Assembly: GCF_009827305.1 (NCBI RefSeq)
Contig: NZ_WTYJ01000001.1
Span: forward strand, 558,001 to 622,000
Length of the DNA stretch: 64,000 nucleotides
Source: Croceibacterium xixiisoli
GTDB lineage: Bacteria > Pseudomonadota > Alphaproteobacteria > Sphingomonadales > Sphingomonadaceae
Direction: 5' to 3'
Shown: positions 51,223-60,785 of the stretch, in pieces
How the letters are laid out: every line of letters starts with the position of its first letter
Position numbering within the stretch: the first letter of the stretch is position 1
Position numbers and translations under genes: made by a program
Notes under the pieces: model-generated
Databases searched by the model: none
Told to the model about the DNA's origin: nothing
The model's input: only the letters and a program-made list of their open reading frames with translations

Positions 51223-51921
51223 ATGTCCTCCTGCGATAGCTGTATCGTGCGCAACAGCGCCATTTGTGCCGCGCTCGATTCTGCGGAGGTCGAGGCGCTC
51301 AATACCCTCGGCCGTCGCCGGCGCCTGGCTGCGGGGGAATCGATCATCTGGGAAGGCGATGAATCGGTGCTGGTCGCCAATGTCATCGAAGGCGTGCTGA
51401 AACTGTCCGCCGGCACGGAGGATGGCCGCGAACAGATCGTCGGCGTGGTCTATCCGTCAGACTTCATCGGCCGCCCGTTTGGCGGGACCACGCGCCATTC
51501 GGTCACGGCGTTGACCGATGCCAATGTCTGCGTGTTCTCGCGTGCCGATTTCGACAGCTTTGCGCAGGATCATCCGGCGCTGGAACACAAGCTGCTGAAG
51601 CGCACGCTGACCGAACTGGAACGCACGCGCGACTGGATGGTGCTGCTCGGCCGCAAGAATGCGGAAGAAAAGGTCGCCACCTTCCTGCTCGATATCTCCG
51701 CCCGGCTGGTGGAGCCTGGGTGCGAGGCGCCGAGCGGGGTGCCCCTGGGCAATTTCGACCTGCCGTTTTCGCGCCAGCAGGTGGCCGATATCCTGGGCCT
51801 GACCATCGAAACTGTCAGCCGGCAGATGACCAAGCTCAAGCGCGATGGCGTGATCGACCTGCCATCCCGCCGGGCGGTGATCATCCGCGATCGGACCACG
51901 CTGGAAGATCTGGCTGGGTAG
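51223..51921 (+). CDS. fnrL: FNR/FnrL-type oxygen-sensing Crp-family regulator
   Basis: The 232-residue protein has the FNR cysteine set: C4, C7 and C15 at the N-terminus and C103 (NVCVFSR), enough for an oxygen-labile 4Fe-4S cluster. A cyclic-nucleotide-type beta barrel follows, then the C-terminal helix-turn-helix (FSRQQVADILGLTIETVSRQMTKLKR), whose E-x-x-S-R matches the FNR recognition helix. It would activate low-oxygen genes. The ompW-cco intergenic region, one gene away, holds a matching FNR box, and cco and hemN are classic FnrL targets. Confidence 0.92.
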   Translation: MSSCDSCIVRNSAICAALDSAEVEALNTLGRRRRLAAGESIIWEGDESVLVANVIEGVLKLSAGTEDGREQIVGVVYPSDFIGRPFGGTTRHSVTALTDANVCVFSRADFDSFAQDHPALEHKLLKRTLTELERTRDWMVLLGRKNAEEKVATFLLDISARLVEPGCEAPSGVPLGNFDLPFSRQQVADILGLTIETVSRQMTKLKRDGVIDLPSRRAVIIRDRTTLEDLAG

Positions 51922-51950
51922 CGGGACGCGCTTTCAGCAGGCGCGCCCCG
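51922..51950. terminator. Terminator between fnrL and ompW
   Basis: GGGACGCGC and GCGCGCCCC pair over 9 positions with one A-C mismatch, enclosing a 9-base loop, followed by GTTTCATT. It lies in the 39-base gap between convergent fnrL and ompW and probably ends fnrL transcription. Confidence 0.55.
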
Positions 51951-51960
51951 TTTCATTACT

Positions 51961-52638
51961 TCAGAACCGCAGCGCCAGCCCGGCGCTGAGCACCCAGGGG
52001 TCGAGTGTGTGCTCGGTCTCGATCACCTTGGTGCTGCCGGCGTACCAGCGCGCCGTGGTGGCGATGAAATAGCGTTTGGCATCCAGGCTGACCGCCAGCC
52101 AGCTGTCATTGATCGGCACGTCGATCCCCGCTTGCAGGGCCAGCCCGAGTTCATTGGAAAGGGTCGTACGATCTGCCCCCAACGCGACGGCGGCGGCGCC
52201 GGGTTTTTCATCGATGAACAGGAACAGCGCCGGCCCCGCGCCGACATAGGGGGAAATGCCCCCGGCATTGAGGTGATATTTCAGCGTCAGCGTGGCGGGG
52301 ATCAGCTTGGCATCGGACACCAGCTCGGCCCCGGGCACCCCGGCGGTGGCATCGACATCGTGCTGGGTGACGCAACAGATGGTTTCGACCGACAGTGCCG
52401 GGGTCAGGAAATATTCCACCGCAATCGTGGGCACGACATTGTCATTGGCCTTCGTGCGGATGGTGGAGGGCAGGCCCACCAGATCCAGATTGACCTGATC
52501 GATCTTGCCATCCGGCAGCACGGCGCTGCCCAGCAGTTTGATCTGCAGCTGGCCGGCATCCTCGCCGGTCCTGGCCAGCGCGGGTGTGGCGAGCATTGCT
52601 GCCAGGGCGAGGGCGGCGGTGGTGATATGGCTGCGCAT
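51961..52638 (-). CDS. ompW: OmpW family outer-membrane protein
   Basis: The 225-residue product has a signal peptide (ending TPALA) and an eight-strand OmpW barrel. Seen are the N-terminal GQLQIKLLGSAVLPDG, FLTPALSVETICCVTQHDV, YHLNAGGISPYVGAGPALFLFIDE and the C-terminal LDPWVLSAGLALRF, ending in Phe. OmpW proteins form a narrow hydrophobic channel in the outer membrane and are often induced without oxygen by FNR. The FNR box 144 bases upstream of this ATG fits that. The start at 52638 is set by the signal peptide and a GGGAG site. Confidence 0.9.
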   Translation of the reverse strand: MRSHITTAALALAAMLATPALARTGEDAGQLQIKLLGSAVLPDGKIDQVNLDLVGLPSTIRTKANDNVVPTIAVEYFLTPALSVETICCVTQHDVDATAGVPGAELVSDAKLIPATLTLKYHLNAGGISPYVGAGPALFLFIDEKPGAAAVALGADRTTLSNELGLALQAGIDVPINDSWLAVSLDAKRYFIATTARWYAGSTKVIETEHTLDPWVLSAGLALRF

Positions 52639-52781
52639 GATGGGCGTCTCCCGATGCCGCCGCCTTGCCCGTTGCAAGGCGATCCTGTGCGGCCTGCCCC
52701 GCTTCGGCCCGGCCAAGCGCCAGATCATTGATCGGACGCAAAAATCTGCGGCGGAATGTTTCACGCTGACGGCCTGATCTT

Positions 52782-52795
52782 TTGACCGCGATCAA
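52782..52795. promoter_or_regulatory. FNR box between ompW and ccoN
   Basis: TTGAC-CGCG-ATCAA matches the FNR/FixK consensus TTGAT-N4-ATCAA at nine of ten positions. Its centre is about 64 bases before the ccoN ATG, suiting a class II activator site at -41.5. The same site could serve divergent ompW. Confidence 0.85.
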
Positions 52796-52852
52796 TGATT
52801 GGCGGGGGTGCCGGGGCCCACTGGCGACAGAGTTCAAAAGGGGCACCGACTC

Positions 52853-54508
52853 ATGGAAGCTTTACTGACCCGTGCCGGGGTTTGGTTCGTTCTGGCCATC
52901 GCCGCCGTTTCGGCGGTCGCCCTGGCGCAGGACCAGGGATATGCCGTGCATATGGCGATCGTCGCCATGGCGGCACTGATCGGACTGGGCGTGACCGCCA
53001 GTTCGGCCGATGTCGGCGCCATTTTGCGCGGCGCGATCCACACCCCGGTCGATCCGTCACGCTATGATGATGATCCGGTGCGCTGGGGCGTGCTGGCCAC
53101 GGTGTTCTGGGGCATTGTCGGCTTCCTGGCCGGGGTGTTCATCGCGCTGCAACTGGCCATTCCTGCGCTCAATCTGGAACCCTGGCTCAATTTCGGGCGC
53201 GTGCGGCCGCTGCATACCTCTGCCGTGATCTTTGCCTTTGGCGGCAATGCGCTGATCGCCAGTTCCTTCTACGTCGTGCAGCGCACCTGCCGCGCGCGGC
53301 TGGCCTTCCCGCAGCTCGCCCGTTTCGTGTTCTGGGGGTACCAGCTGTTCATCGTGCTGGCGGCCACCGGCTATCTGCTCGGCGTTACCCAGTCGAAGGA
53401 ATATGCCGAACCGGAATGGTATGTGGACTGGTGGCTGACCGCCGTCTGGGTCGCCTATCTGATCGTCTTCGTCGGCACGATCGTGAAGCGGGCCGAACCG
53501 CATATCTATGTCGCCAACTGGTTCTACCTCGCCTTCATCCTGACGGTGGCGATGCTGCATATCGTCAACAATCTGGACATGCCGGTCAGCCTGTTCGGTT
53601 CGAAGAGCTATCCGCTGTTCGCCGGGGTGCAGGGCGCGCTGGTGCAGTGGTGGTATGGGCACAACGCGGTCGGGTTCTTCCTGACGGCGGGCTTCCTGGC
53701 GATGATGTATTACTTCGTGCCCAAGCAGGCCGAACGGCCGATCTACAGCTATCGCCTGTCGATCATCCACTTCTGGGCGCTGATCTTCCTCTATATCTGG
53801 GCGGGGCCCCACCATCTGCATTACACCGCGCTGCCCGACTGGGCGCAGACGCTGGGCATGGTGTTTTCGATCATGCTGTGGATGCCCAGCTGGGGCGGCA
53901 TGATCAACGGGCTGATGACGCTGAACGGCGCCTGGGACAAGGTCCGCACCGATCCGATCATCCGCATGTTCGTGATCAGCCTGGCGTTTTACGGCATGAG
54001 CACCTTCGAAGGGCCGATGCTGTCGATCAAGGCGGTCAACAGCCTGTCGCATTACACCGACTGGACCATCGGCCACGTCCATTCCGGCGCGCTGGGCTGG
54101 AACGGCATGATCACCTTTGCCGTCATCTATTTCCTGGTGCCGCGCCTGTGGCAGCGGGACCGGCTCTACAGCCTGCGCATGGTCAACTGGCACTTCTGGC
54201 TCGCGACCGTGGGGATCGTTTTCTACGCCGCCAGCATGTGGGTGGCCGGGATCACCCAGGGCCTGATGTGGCGGGAATATGGGGCTGACGGCTATCTGGT
54301 GAACAGCTTCGTCGAAACCGTCAGCGCGCTGCATCTGATGTATCTGCTGCGGGCCTTCGGGGGCGGGCTCTACCTCGCCGGCGGGGTGATCATGGTCATC
54401 AATGTCTGGGCCACCATCGCCGGCCGCCGGCGGATCGAAGCCCCGCTGAGCGACGCTGCCTACGATCCGCAGGCCGACCGCCCGATCACCGCAGTTCCGG
54501 CCGAGTAG
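52853..54508 (+). CDS. ccoN: CcoN, cbb3-type cytochrome c oxidase catalytic subunit I
   Basis: CcoN carries the haem b and haem b3-CuB site of the high-affinity cbb3 oxidase, which reduces oxygen and pumps protons in the inner membrane. The 551-residue protein has about 12-14 helices. Metal-ligand histidines are seen in [18 protein letters not shown] (CuB side), [15 protein letters not shown] and [14 protein letters not shown]. It starts at 52853, 58 bases after the FNR box, and begins the ccoNOQP-G-H-I-S operon. Confidence 0.97.
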   Translation: MEALLTRAGVWFVLAIAAVSAVALAQDQGYAVHMAIVAMAALIGLGVTASSADVGAILRGAIHTPVDPSRYDDDPVRWGVLATVFWGIVGFLAGVFIALQLAIPALNLEPWLNFGRVRPLHTSAVIFAFGGNALIASSFYVVQRTCRARLAFPQLARFVFWGYQLFIVLAATGYLLGVTQSKEYAEPEWYVDWWLTAVWVAYLIVFVGTIVKRAEPHIYVANWFYLAFILTVAMLHIVNNLDMPVSLFGSKSYPLFAGVQGALVQWWYGHNAVGFFLTAGFLAMMYYFVPKQAERPIYSYRLSIIHFWALIFLYIWAGPHHLHYTALPDWAQTLGMVFSIMLWMPSWGGMINGLMTLNGAWDKVRTDPIIRMFVISLAFYGMSTFEGPMLSIKAVNSLSHYTDWTIGHVHSGALGWNGMITFAVIYFLVPRLWQRDRLYSLRMVNWHFWLATVGIVFYAASMWVAGITQGLMWREYGADGYLVNSFVETVSALHLMYLLRAFGGGLYLAGGVIMVINVWATIAGRRRIEAPLSDAAYDPQADRPITAVPAE

Positions 54509-54518
54509 GACCAAAGCC

Positions 54519-55265
54519 ATGAGCATCACCGAACAACACAAGAAGCTGGAACGCAATGTCACCCTGCTGGGCGTTGGCGCGCTGGTCGCGGTCGCCATCG
54601 GCGGCATCGTGGAGATCGCGCCGCTGTTCTGGATCGACAACACGATCGAGCAGGTGGAGGGCATGCGGCCCTACACCCCGCTGGAGCAGGCCGGGCGCGA
54701 CATCTATGTCCGCGAAGGCTGCTATGCCTGTCATAGCCAGATGATCCGGCCGTTCCGGGACGAGGTGGAACGCTATGGCCATTACAGCCTGGCGGCGGAA
54801 AGCATGTATGATCGCCCGTTCCAGTGGGGATCGAAGCGCACCGGCCCCGATTTGGCGCGCGTGGGCAATCGCTATTCGGATGAATGGCATGTCCAGCATC
54901 TGAAGAACCCGCAGAGCGTGGTGCCCGACAGCATCATGCCCACCTATGGCTTCCTGGCGGACACCGCGCTGGAGGTGCCCGATCCGGCCGGCAATCTGCA
55001 GGCGCTGCGCCGGGTCGGCACGCCCTATTCCAGCCGTGACCTGGAAATGGCCGCCGCCGATCTGCGCGCGCAGGCCAATCCTGATCTGGATGCGGCGGAT
55101 CTGCGGGAACGTTACCCCAAGGCGCAGATCCGCGATTTCGATGGCGATCCCAAACGGCTGACCGAAATGGATGCGCTGGTCGCCTATCTCCAGGTGCTGG
55201 GCACGCTGGTCGATGTGAATGACGCCGCCGCGCAGGAACAGCTGGCGGGGGAGAAGGGCCGGTGA
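54519..55265 (+). CDS. ccoO: CcoO, cbb3 oxidase monohaem cytochrome c subunit
   Basis: The 248-residue protein has one N-terminal membrane anchor ([24 protein letters not shown]). A periplasmic c-type cytochrome domain with one haem site, CYACHS, follows ([21 protein letters not shown]), and an axial Met is likely in SIMPTYGFL. It passes electrons from CcoP to CcoN. It lies 10 bases after ccoN and overlaps the GTG start of ccoQ by four bases. Confidence 0.97.
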   Translation: MSITEQHKKLERNVTLLGVGALVAVAIGGIVEIAPLFWIDNTIEQVEGMRPYTPLEQAGRDIYVREGCYACHSQMIRPFRDEVERYGHYSLAAESMYDRPFQWGSKRTGPDLARVGNRYSDEWHVQHLKNPQSVVPDSIMPTYGFLADTALEVPDPAGNLQALRRVGTPYSSRDLEMAAADLRAQANPDLDAADLRERYPKAQIRDFDGDPKRLTEMDALVAYLQVLGTLVDVNDAAAQEQLAGEKGR

Positions 55266-55435
55266 GCGACCATTCCACCTATGACGCGCTGCGCCATCTG
55301 GCGGACAGCTGGGGCCTGCTGGCGATGTTCGCGGTGTTTCTGACGCTGGCGCTGTGGCCGTTCCGGCCCGGTGCGCGGCGGCACAATCACGATGCGGCAA
55401 ACCTGATCTTCAAGGACGATAGCGATGGCGAATAA
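55262..55435 (+). CDS. ccoQ: CcoQ, small cbb3 oxidase subunit
   Basis: A 57-residue protein starts with GTG at 55262, overlapping the ccoO stop. It reads [18 protein letters not shown], then a single membrane helix ([18 protein letters not shown]) and a polar tail. Its position between ccoO and ccoP, the single helix and the WPFRPG end are those of CcoQ/FixQ, which stabilises the oxidase. Its end overlaps the ccoP start by 11 bases. Confidence 0.92.
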   Translation: MSDHSTYDALRHLADSWGLLAMFAVFLTLALWPFRPGARRHNHDAANLIFKDDSDGE

Positions 55436-56333
55436 GCGCATCGATGAAGCGACCGGCACCGAAACCGTCGGCCATGAATGGGATGGCATCGAAGAACTCG
55501 ATACCCCCATGCCGCGCTGGTGGCTGTGGACCTTTTACGCCACGATTTTCTGGGCACTGGTCTATGTCATCCTCTATCCGGCCTGGCCCCTGATCGAAAA
55601 GGGCACCGAAGGCGTGCTCGGCTGGACCAGCCGGGGCGAACTGGCGCAGGATCTGGCGCTGGAAGGCGAACGAAAGGCCCCGATCCTGGCCGCGCTGGCG
55701 CATGTGCCGATCGAACGCCTGCCTGCAGACAGCGTCCGGATGCGCGCCGCGATTGCCGGCGGGCGCGCCGCCTTCAAGGTCAATTGCGTGCAGTGCCACG
55801 GGGATGGGGCCGCCGGTTTCAAGGGCTATCCCAATCTCAATGATGATGACTGGCTGTGGGGCGGCGATCTCAAGGCGATCGAACAGACGCTGCTGCACGG
55901 CATCCGCCAGCCGGGCGATGATGCCACCCACGCCAGCCTGATGCCGGCCTTCGGCCGTGACGGGATTTTCACCCCGCAGCAGATCGATCAGGTGGCCGGC
56001 CATGTGCTGTCCTTCACCGGCAAGGCGCGCAGCACAGCTGAAGGCGCGCAGCTCTATGCCGACAATTGCGCCGCCTGCCATGGCCCGGCGGGCGAAGGAA
56101 ACCGGCTGTTCGGCGCCCCGAAGCTGGCCGATGCCATCTGGCTTTACGGTGGATCGCGGGCTGAGGTGGAACAGCAGATTTCCGCGCCGCGCCATGGGGT
56201 GATGCCCAGCTGGCAGGGGAGGCTCGATCCGGTGACGATCAAGATGCTGGCCGCCTATGTCCATTCGCTGGGCGGTGGGGAGGACTTCGTCGACAACGCT
56301 GCTGAGGCGGAAGCGCCCGATGCGCAGCCCTGA
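55425..56333 (+). CDS. ccoP: CcoP, cbb3 oxidase dihaem cytochrome c subunit
   Basis: The 302-residue protein has the N-terminal CcoP segment (EWDGIEELDTPMPRWWLWTFY) leading into a membrane helix (FWALVYVILYPAW). Two c-type haem sites follow, CVQCHG and CAACHG. It accepts electrons from soluble cytochrome c and hands them to CcoO. It overlaps ccoQ upstream and ccoG by 14 bases downstream. Confidence 0.97.
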   Translation: MANKRIDEATGTETVGHEWDGIEELDTPMPRWWLWTFYATIFWALVYVILYPAWPLIEKGTEGVLGWTSRGELAQDLALEGERKAPILAALAHVPIERLPADSVRMRAAIAGGRAAFKVNCVQCHGDGAAGFKGYPNLNDDDWLWGGDLKAIEQTLLHGIRQPGDDATHASLMPAFGRDGIFTPQQIDQVAGHVLSFTGKARSTAEGAQLYADNCAACHGPAGEGNRLFGAPKLADAIWLYGGSRAEVEQQISAPRHGVMPSWQGRLDPVTIKMLAAYVHSLGGGEDFVDNAAEAEAPDAQP

Positions 56334-57765
56334 CGTTCCGGCGGATCAGCTCTTCACACGGCAGGTGACCGTCCATCCCAAGCGGATCGACGGTCGCTTC
56401 CGCCGGTTCAAATGGCTGATCATGGCCGTGACCCTGGCCATTTATTACGGCACGCCCTGGATCCGCTGGGATCGCGGCGCCTATGCCCCGGATCAGGCGG
56501 TGCTGGTCGATGTCGCCGGGCGCCGGTTCTACATGTTCGATATCGAGATCTGGCCGCAGGAATTCTATTTCGTGGCCGGGTTGCTGATCATGGCCGGGAT
56601 CGGCCTGTTCCTGGTCACCAGTGCGGTCGGGCGGGCCTGGTGCGGCTATTCCTGCCCACAGACGGTGTGGACCGATCTGTTCCAGCATGTCGATCGCTTC
56701 GTCGATGGCGATCGCAACGCCCGCATGCGGCTGGACGCGGCGCCGTGGGGCCCGGCGAAGCTGGCGCGGCGCCTGTCCAAATGGTCGATCTATCTGGTCA
56801 TCAGTTTCTGGACCGGCGGCGCCTGGATCCTGTATTTCGCCGATGCCCCCACGCTGGTGCGCGCATTCTGGGGTGGGGATGCCGCGCCGATTGCCTATGC
56901 CACGGTGGCGGTGCTGACCTTCACCACCTTCATCTTCGGCGGTTTCATGCGCGAACAGGTGTGCATCTACATGTGCCCCTGGCCGCGCATCCAGGCAGCG
57001 ATGACCGACGAAAAATCGCTGATCGTCACCTACAAGGACTGGCGCGGGGAGAAGCGCGGCAGCCTGAAGAAGGCGGAACGCAATCCCGGCCAGTTCGGCG
57101 ATTGCATCGACTGCAATCAGTGCGTGGCGGTGTGCCCGACCGGTTGGGACATCCGCAAGGGGCCGGATATTTCCTGCATCACCTGCGCGCTCTGCATCGA
57201 TGCCTGCGACCGGGTGATGACCGAAGTGGGCCGGCCCACCGGGCTGATCGCCTATGCCACGCTGGAAGATTGCGACCGGGAACGGGCGGGCGCGGCGCCC
57301 AATCCGGTGCGCAAGGCGCTGCTGCGCCCGCGCACAGTCATCTACTTCCTGGGCTGGGGCGGGATCGGGCTGGCGCTTTTGTTCGCGCTCGGCACGCGCA
57401 GCCATCTCGACATCTCGGTCGCGGCCGATCGCAATCCGCCCTTCATGCTGATGAGCGACGGCAGCATCCGCAACGCCTACACCGTCAAGCTGCGCAATAT
57501 GGAAAGCCGCCCGCGCGCGCTGCGCGTTGCGATCGAAGGCCTGCCCGATGCGCGGATGTGGTCGGATCAGATGGGCCGCGCCGATGCCGTGACCACGCTG
57601 GATGTGGAGGTGCCGCCGGACACCACCCACCCGCTGCGGCTCTATCTGGCGGCCCCGGCCGGTGCGCCGTCGCGCGATTTCACCTTCACCGTCACGGCCC
57701 TGGATCCACAGGGCGAAACCGACAGCAGCAAGGCGCGCTTTGCCGCGCCCGGAGACAGCGAATGA
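56320..57765 (+). CDS. ccoG: CcoG, cbb3 oxidase assembly ferredoxin-like protein (FixG/RdxA)
   Basis: CcoG is a membrane iron-sulphur protein proposed to reduce Cu2+ for delivery to the cbb3 oxidase. The 481-residue product has about five helices. The motif WCGYSCPQTVW is followed by two 4Fe-4S clusters, CIDCNQCVAVCP and CITCALCIDACD, and a C-terminal immunoglobulin-like periplasmic domain. ATG 56320 lies inside the end of ccoP and matches the family N-terminus. Confidence 0.95.
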   Translation: MRSPDVPADQLFTRQVTVHPKRIDGRFRRFKWLIMAVTLAIYYGTPWIRWDRGAYAPDQAVLVDVAGRRFYMFDIEIWPQEFYFVAGLLIMAGIGLFLVTSAVGRAWCGYSCPQTVWTDLFQHVDRFVDGDRNARMRLDAAPWGPAKLARRLSKWSIYLVISFWTGGAWILYFADAPTLVRAFWGGDAAPIAYATVAVLTFTTFIFGGFMREQVCIYMCPWPRIQAAMTDEKSLIVTYKDWRGEKRGSLKKAERNPGQFGDCIDCNQCVAVCPTGWDIRKGPDISCITCALCIDACDRVMTEVGRPTGLIAYATLEDCDRERAGAAPNPVRKALLRPRTVIYFLGWGGIGLALLFALGTRSHLDISVAADRNPPFMLMSDGSIRNAYTVKLRNMESRPRALRVAIEGLPDARMWSDQMGRADAVTTLDVEVPPDTTHPLRLYLAAPAGAPSRDFTFTVTALDPQGETDSSKARFAAPGDSE

Positions 57766-57778
57766 CCGGAGACAGGCC

Positions 57779-58246
57779 ATGAACAGGCAGCAGGGCATCC
57801 GCCGCAGGGTCTTCACCGGGCGGCACATGACGGCGATCCTGGTCGCCTTCTTCGGGGTGGTGATCGCGGTGAACATCACCATGGCCCGCTTCGCCACCGG
57901 CAGCTTCGGCGGGATCGTGGTCGAAAATTCCTACGTCGCCAGCCAGCAGTTCAACGGCTGGCTGCAACAGGCGGAACAGCAGCGGCAATGGGGCTGGGGC
58001 GCGCTGACCGCCTGGCGCCCCGATGGGCGGCTGATGGTCACGGTCACCGGCGCCCCGGCGGATGTGACGGTCCATGCCACCGCCCGCCATCCGCTCGGCC
58101 GGATGCCCGATCAGGCGCTCGATTTCGAACCCCAGGGCGGTGGCCGCTTCCTGTCTCGCAGCGCTCTGCCCGAAGGCCGCTGGACGCTGCGGCTGCAACT
58201 GGCCGCCGGCGCGCGCGAGTGGAAGCGGGAGGAGGAACTGCGATGA
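57779..58246 (+). CDS. fixH: FixH/CcoH, cbb3 oxidase assembly protein
   Basis: The 155-residue product has an N-terminal membrane helix (MTAILVAFFGVVIAVNITMARFA) followed by the FixH signature GGIVVENSYVASQQFN and a periplasmic beta domain ending in WTLRLQL. FixH works with FixI to mature the oxidase. It starts 13 bases after ccoG and overlaps the next gene by four bases (ATGA). Confidence 0.92.
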   Translation: MNRQQGIRRRVFTGRHMTAILVAFFGVVIAVNITMARFATGSFGGIVVENSYVASQQFNGWLQQAEQQRQWGWGALTAWRPDGRLMVTVTGAPADVTVHATARHPLGRMPDQALDFEPQGGGRFLSRSALPEGRWTLRLQLAAGAREWKREEELR

Positions 58247-60384
58247 CACCTTCCTTGAATCCCGGCGCGACCCCGGCATTGCAAGATGTCCGCCCGCTGG
58301 AAACAACCGTGCTGGCGGTGCCCGGCATGCATTGCGCCGGTTGCATGAACAAGGTCGAACGCGGGCTGGCCGCTTTGCCCGGCGTGGCCGAAGCACGGGT
58401 CAATCTGTCGCTGCGCATGGTTACGGTCAGCCATGATCCGCAATTGCGCGGCAAGGGCCTGGTCGATGCGCTGGCCGATCTGGGTTTCGAGGCACAGCCG
58501 CGCCGCGAAGAGATCGTGCGACCGGCCTCAGCCGTGCGTCCGCTGCTCGCCCCGCTGGCGGTGGCCGGATTTGGCAGCATGAATGTGATGCTGCTGGCGG
58601 TCAGCGTGTGGTCCGGGGCGGATGGATCGACCCGCTCGCTGTTCCACTGGATAAGCGCGCTGATCGCGATCCCCGCGATTGCCTATGCCGGGCAGCCGTT
58701 CTTCCGTTCCGCCTGGCGCGCGGTGCGGCGCGGCACCACCAATATGGATGTGCCGATTTCGCTGGGTGTGCTGATCGCCACCGGGCTCAGCCTGTATGAA
58801 ACCATCATGGGCGGGCGCCATGCCTGGTTCGATGGCGCGCTGATGCTGCTCACTTTCCTGCTGGCCGGGCGGGCACTGGATGCGATGATGCGCGACCGCG
58901 CGCGCCAGGGGGTGGATGCGATGCTGTCGCAGGCAGCCCAGGGCGCCATGGTGGTCGGCGGCCAGGGCGAACTGCAATGGTGCGATGCGGACCAGCTTCT
59001 GCCAGGCGCTGTCATGCGCGTGGCCGCCGGGGAGCGGCTGGCGGCGGATGGTGAAATCATCACAGGAAACAGCCGGTTCGACCAGTCGCTGCTGACCGGC
59101 GAAAGCGCGCCGGTGCTGGCCGGGCGCGGCGATCCGGTGCTGGCGGGCACGCTCAATCTGGATGCTCCGGTCGATGTGCGGGTCAGCCATGCGGGCCGCG
59201 ATACCACGCTGGCGGAAATCGCCCGGCTGATGGAAGCGAGCATGCAGAACCGCAGCCGCTATGTTCGTATCGCCGACCGGGCGGCCAGCTATTACGCGCC
59301 GGCCGTTCATGCGCTGGCGGCCATGGCGGTCATCGGCTGGCTGATCGCCGGGGCCGGGATCTATCAGGCGCTGGTGATCGGCGTGGCGGTGCTGATCATC
59401 ACCTGCCCCTGCGCGCTGGGGCTGGCGGTGCCGGTGGCGCAGGTTGTCGCCAGCGGATCGCTGATGCGTGCCGGGATCATGGTCAAGGATGGGTCCGCGC
59501 TCGAACGCATGGCCGGGATCGACCGCGCCCTGCTGGACAAGACCGGTACGCTGACCCTCGGTCGGCCGGTGCCGGATCCGGTCATCATGGCCTTGCTGCC
59601 CGATCATGCTGCTGGCGTGGCGCTGGCGCTCGCCTCCCACAGCCGCCATCCGCTGTCCCGCGCGCTGGCCATGGCGCTGACGGCAGCCGGGCACCGCGTG
59701 GCCGTGATCCACGATGTCGAGGAACGTGCGGGGGAAGGGGTTTTCGCCCGCGCCGATGGCCGGTCGGTGGCCTTGCGCCGCCCCGACGATGCCAATGGCA
59801 TGGCGATGTTGCTCGACATCGCCGGCGAACCTGCCTGGCTGATCCCGTGTGCCGACCGGCTGCGGCCGGATGCCGTCGAGGCGCTGGACCAGCTGGCGGG
59901 CATGGGCATATCCTGCTCGATCCTGTCAGGCGACAACGTCGGCGCCGTCAGCGATGTGGCGCGGGCCACCGGGCTGACCGCGCAGGCCAGCGCCCGCCCG
60001 GCGGACAAGCAGGATGCGATCCACCGGCTGCAGGGTGCCGGGCATAATGTGCTGATGGTCGGCGACGGGCTGAACGATGGCCCGGCGCTGGCCGCCGCCA
60101 ACGCCTCGCTTGCGCCGGGCAGCGCCAGCGAAGTGGGGCTGCAGGCCGCCGACATGGTGTTCGTGCAGGATTCGCTGCTCGCCCTGCCGCGCGCCATCCG
60201 CGTGGCGCGCGCCACGCTGCGGATCGTGCGGCAGAATTTCGTGCTCGCCATCGGTTACAATGTGCTGGCCGTGCCGCTGGCCATGGCCGGCATGGTCACC
60301 CCGCTGGTGGCGGCGCTGGCGATGTCGGGCAGTTCGCTGATCGTGATCGGCAATTCGCTGCGTCTGGCAAGGATCGGCAAATGA
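58243..60384 (+). CDS. ccoI: CcoI/FixI, Cu+ P-type ATPase for cbb3 oxidase assembly
   Basis: This 713-residue P1B-type ATPase exports Cu+ to the periplasm for CuB insertion in CcoN. An N-terminal metal-binding domain has GMHCAGC (C31, C34). The membrane metal site is CPCAL, the phosphorylated Asp is in DKTGTLT, the actuator motif is LTGES, and the hinge motif is GDGLNDGPAL. Position in the cco operon separates it from general CopA pumps. It overlaps fixH and ccoS by four bases each. Confidence 0.95.
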   Translation: MTPSLNPGATPALQDVRPLETTVLAVPGMHCAGCMNKVERGLAALPGVAEARVNLSLRMVTVSHDPQLRGKGLVDALADLGFEAQPRREEIVRPASAVRPLLAPLAVAGFGSMNVMLLAVSVWSGADGSTRSLFHWISALIAIPAIAYAGQPFFRSAWRAVRRGTTNMDVPISLGVLIATGLSLYETIMGGRHAWFDGALMLLTFLLAGRALDAMMRDRARQGVDAMLSQAAQGAMVVGGQGELQWCDADQLLPGAVMRVAAGERLAADGEIITGNSRFDQSLLTGESAPVLAGRGDPVLAGTLNLDAPVDVRVSHAGRDTTLAEIARLMEASMQNRSRYVRIADRAASYYAPAVHALAAMAVIGWLIAGAGIYQALVIGVAVLIITCPCALGLAVPVAQVVASGSLMRAGIMVKDGSALERMAGIDRALLDKTGTLTLGRPVPDPVIMALLPDHAAGVALALASHSRHPLSRALAMALTAAGHRVAVIHDVEERAGEGVFARADGRSVALRRPDDANGMAMLLDIAGEPAWLIPCADRLRPDAVEALDQLAGMGISCSILSGDNVGAVSDVARATGLTAQASARPADKQDAIHRLQGAGHNVLMVGDGLNDGPALAAANASLAPGSASEVGLQAADMVFVQDSLLALPRAIRVARATLRIVRQNFVLAIGYNVLAVPLAMAGMVTPLVAALAMSGSSLIVIGNSLRLARIGK

Positions 60385-60530
60385 CCGGGCTGCTGTTTCT
60401 GATTCCCGTCGCGCTGCTGCTGGGCGGGCTCGGGCTGGCGGCGTTTTTCTGGGCGCTGCGCGATGGCCAGTTCGACGATCCCGATGGCGCAGCGGCGCGG
60501 ATCCTGATCGAAGAGGATGAGGCGGCATGA
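60381..60530 (+). CDS. ccoS: CcoS, small cbb3 oxidase maturation protein
   Basis: The 49-residue product has one membrane helix (LLFLIPVALLLGGLGLAAFFWAL) followed by RDGQFDDPDGAAARIL, the CcoS hallmark. It is needed for cofactor insertion into CcoN. It overlaps the ccoI stop by four bases, and its stop overlaps the ATG of the next small gene. Confidence 0.93.
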   Translation: MTGLLFLIPVALLLGGLGLAAFFWALRDGQFDDPDGAAARILIEEDEAA

Positions 60531-60754
60531 TCGCCTTTGGCCCGCTGGCGGCGATGGCGGCGCTGATCCCGGCGATGACCGGCCCCTTGCCGGCCGATGC
60601 GCGATCCTGGCTGGTGCTGCCGCTGTGCAGCGGCGGCAGTGTCAGCATGCCGATCGACCGGACAGCCCCGCCGGCGGATGGTTCCGGCCCCTGTTGCGCC
60701 AAGGGTTGCCATGCGGGCGATCAGCGCAAGAAGCGGTTTGATCGAAAACAATGA
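60527..60754 (+). CDS. Small Cys/His-containing protein between ccoS and hemN
   Basis: The 75-residue product has a hydrophobic N-terminus (LAAMAALIPAM) that may be a signal or membrane segment. The tail PCCAKGCHAGDQRKKRFDRKQ has three cysteines and a histidine followed by basic residues. The start overlaps the ccoS stop by four bases, so it is translated as part of the cco operon. I recall similar small genes at this position in sphingomonads, without known function. A role in metal or haem handling is only a guess. Confidence 0.7.
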   Translation: MIAFGPLAAMAALIPAMTGPLPADARSWLVLPLCSGGSVSMPIDRTAPPADGSGPCCAKGCHAGDQRKKRFDRKQ

Positions 60755-60785
60755 GCGGGGCGGATGCCCGTGCGACAGCATCGGC

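Noticed and set aside
53057-54664. 535-codon frame antisense to ccoN
   Set aside because: Lies entirely opposite a well-conserved oxidase subunit and has no recognisable domain.
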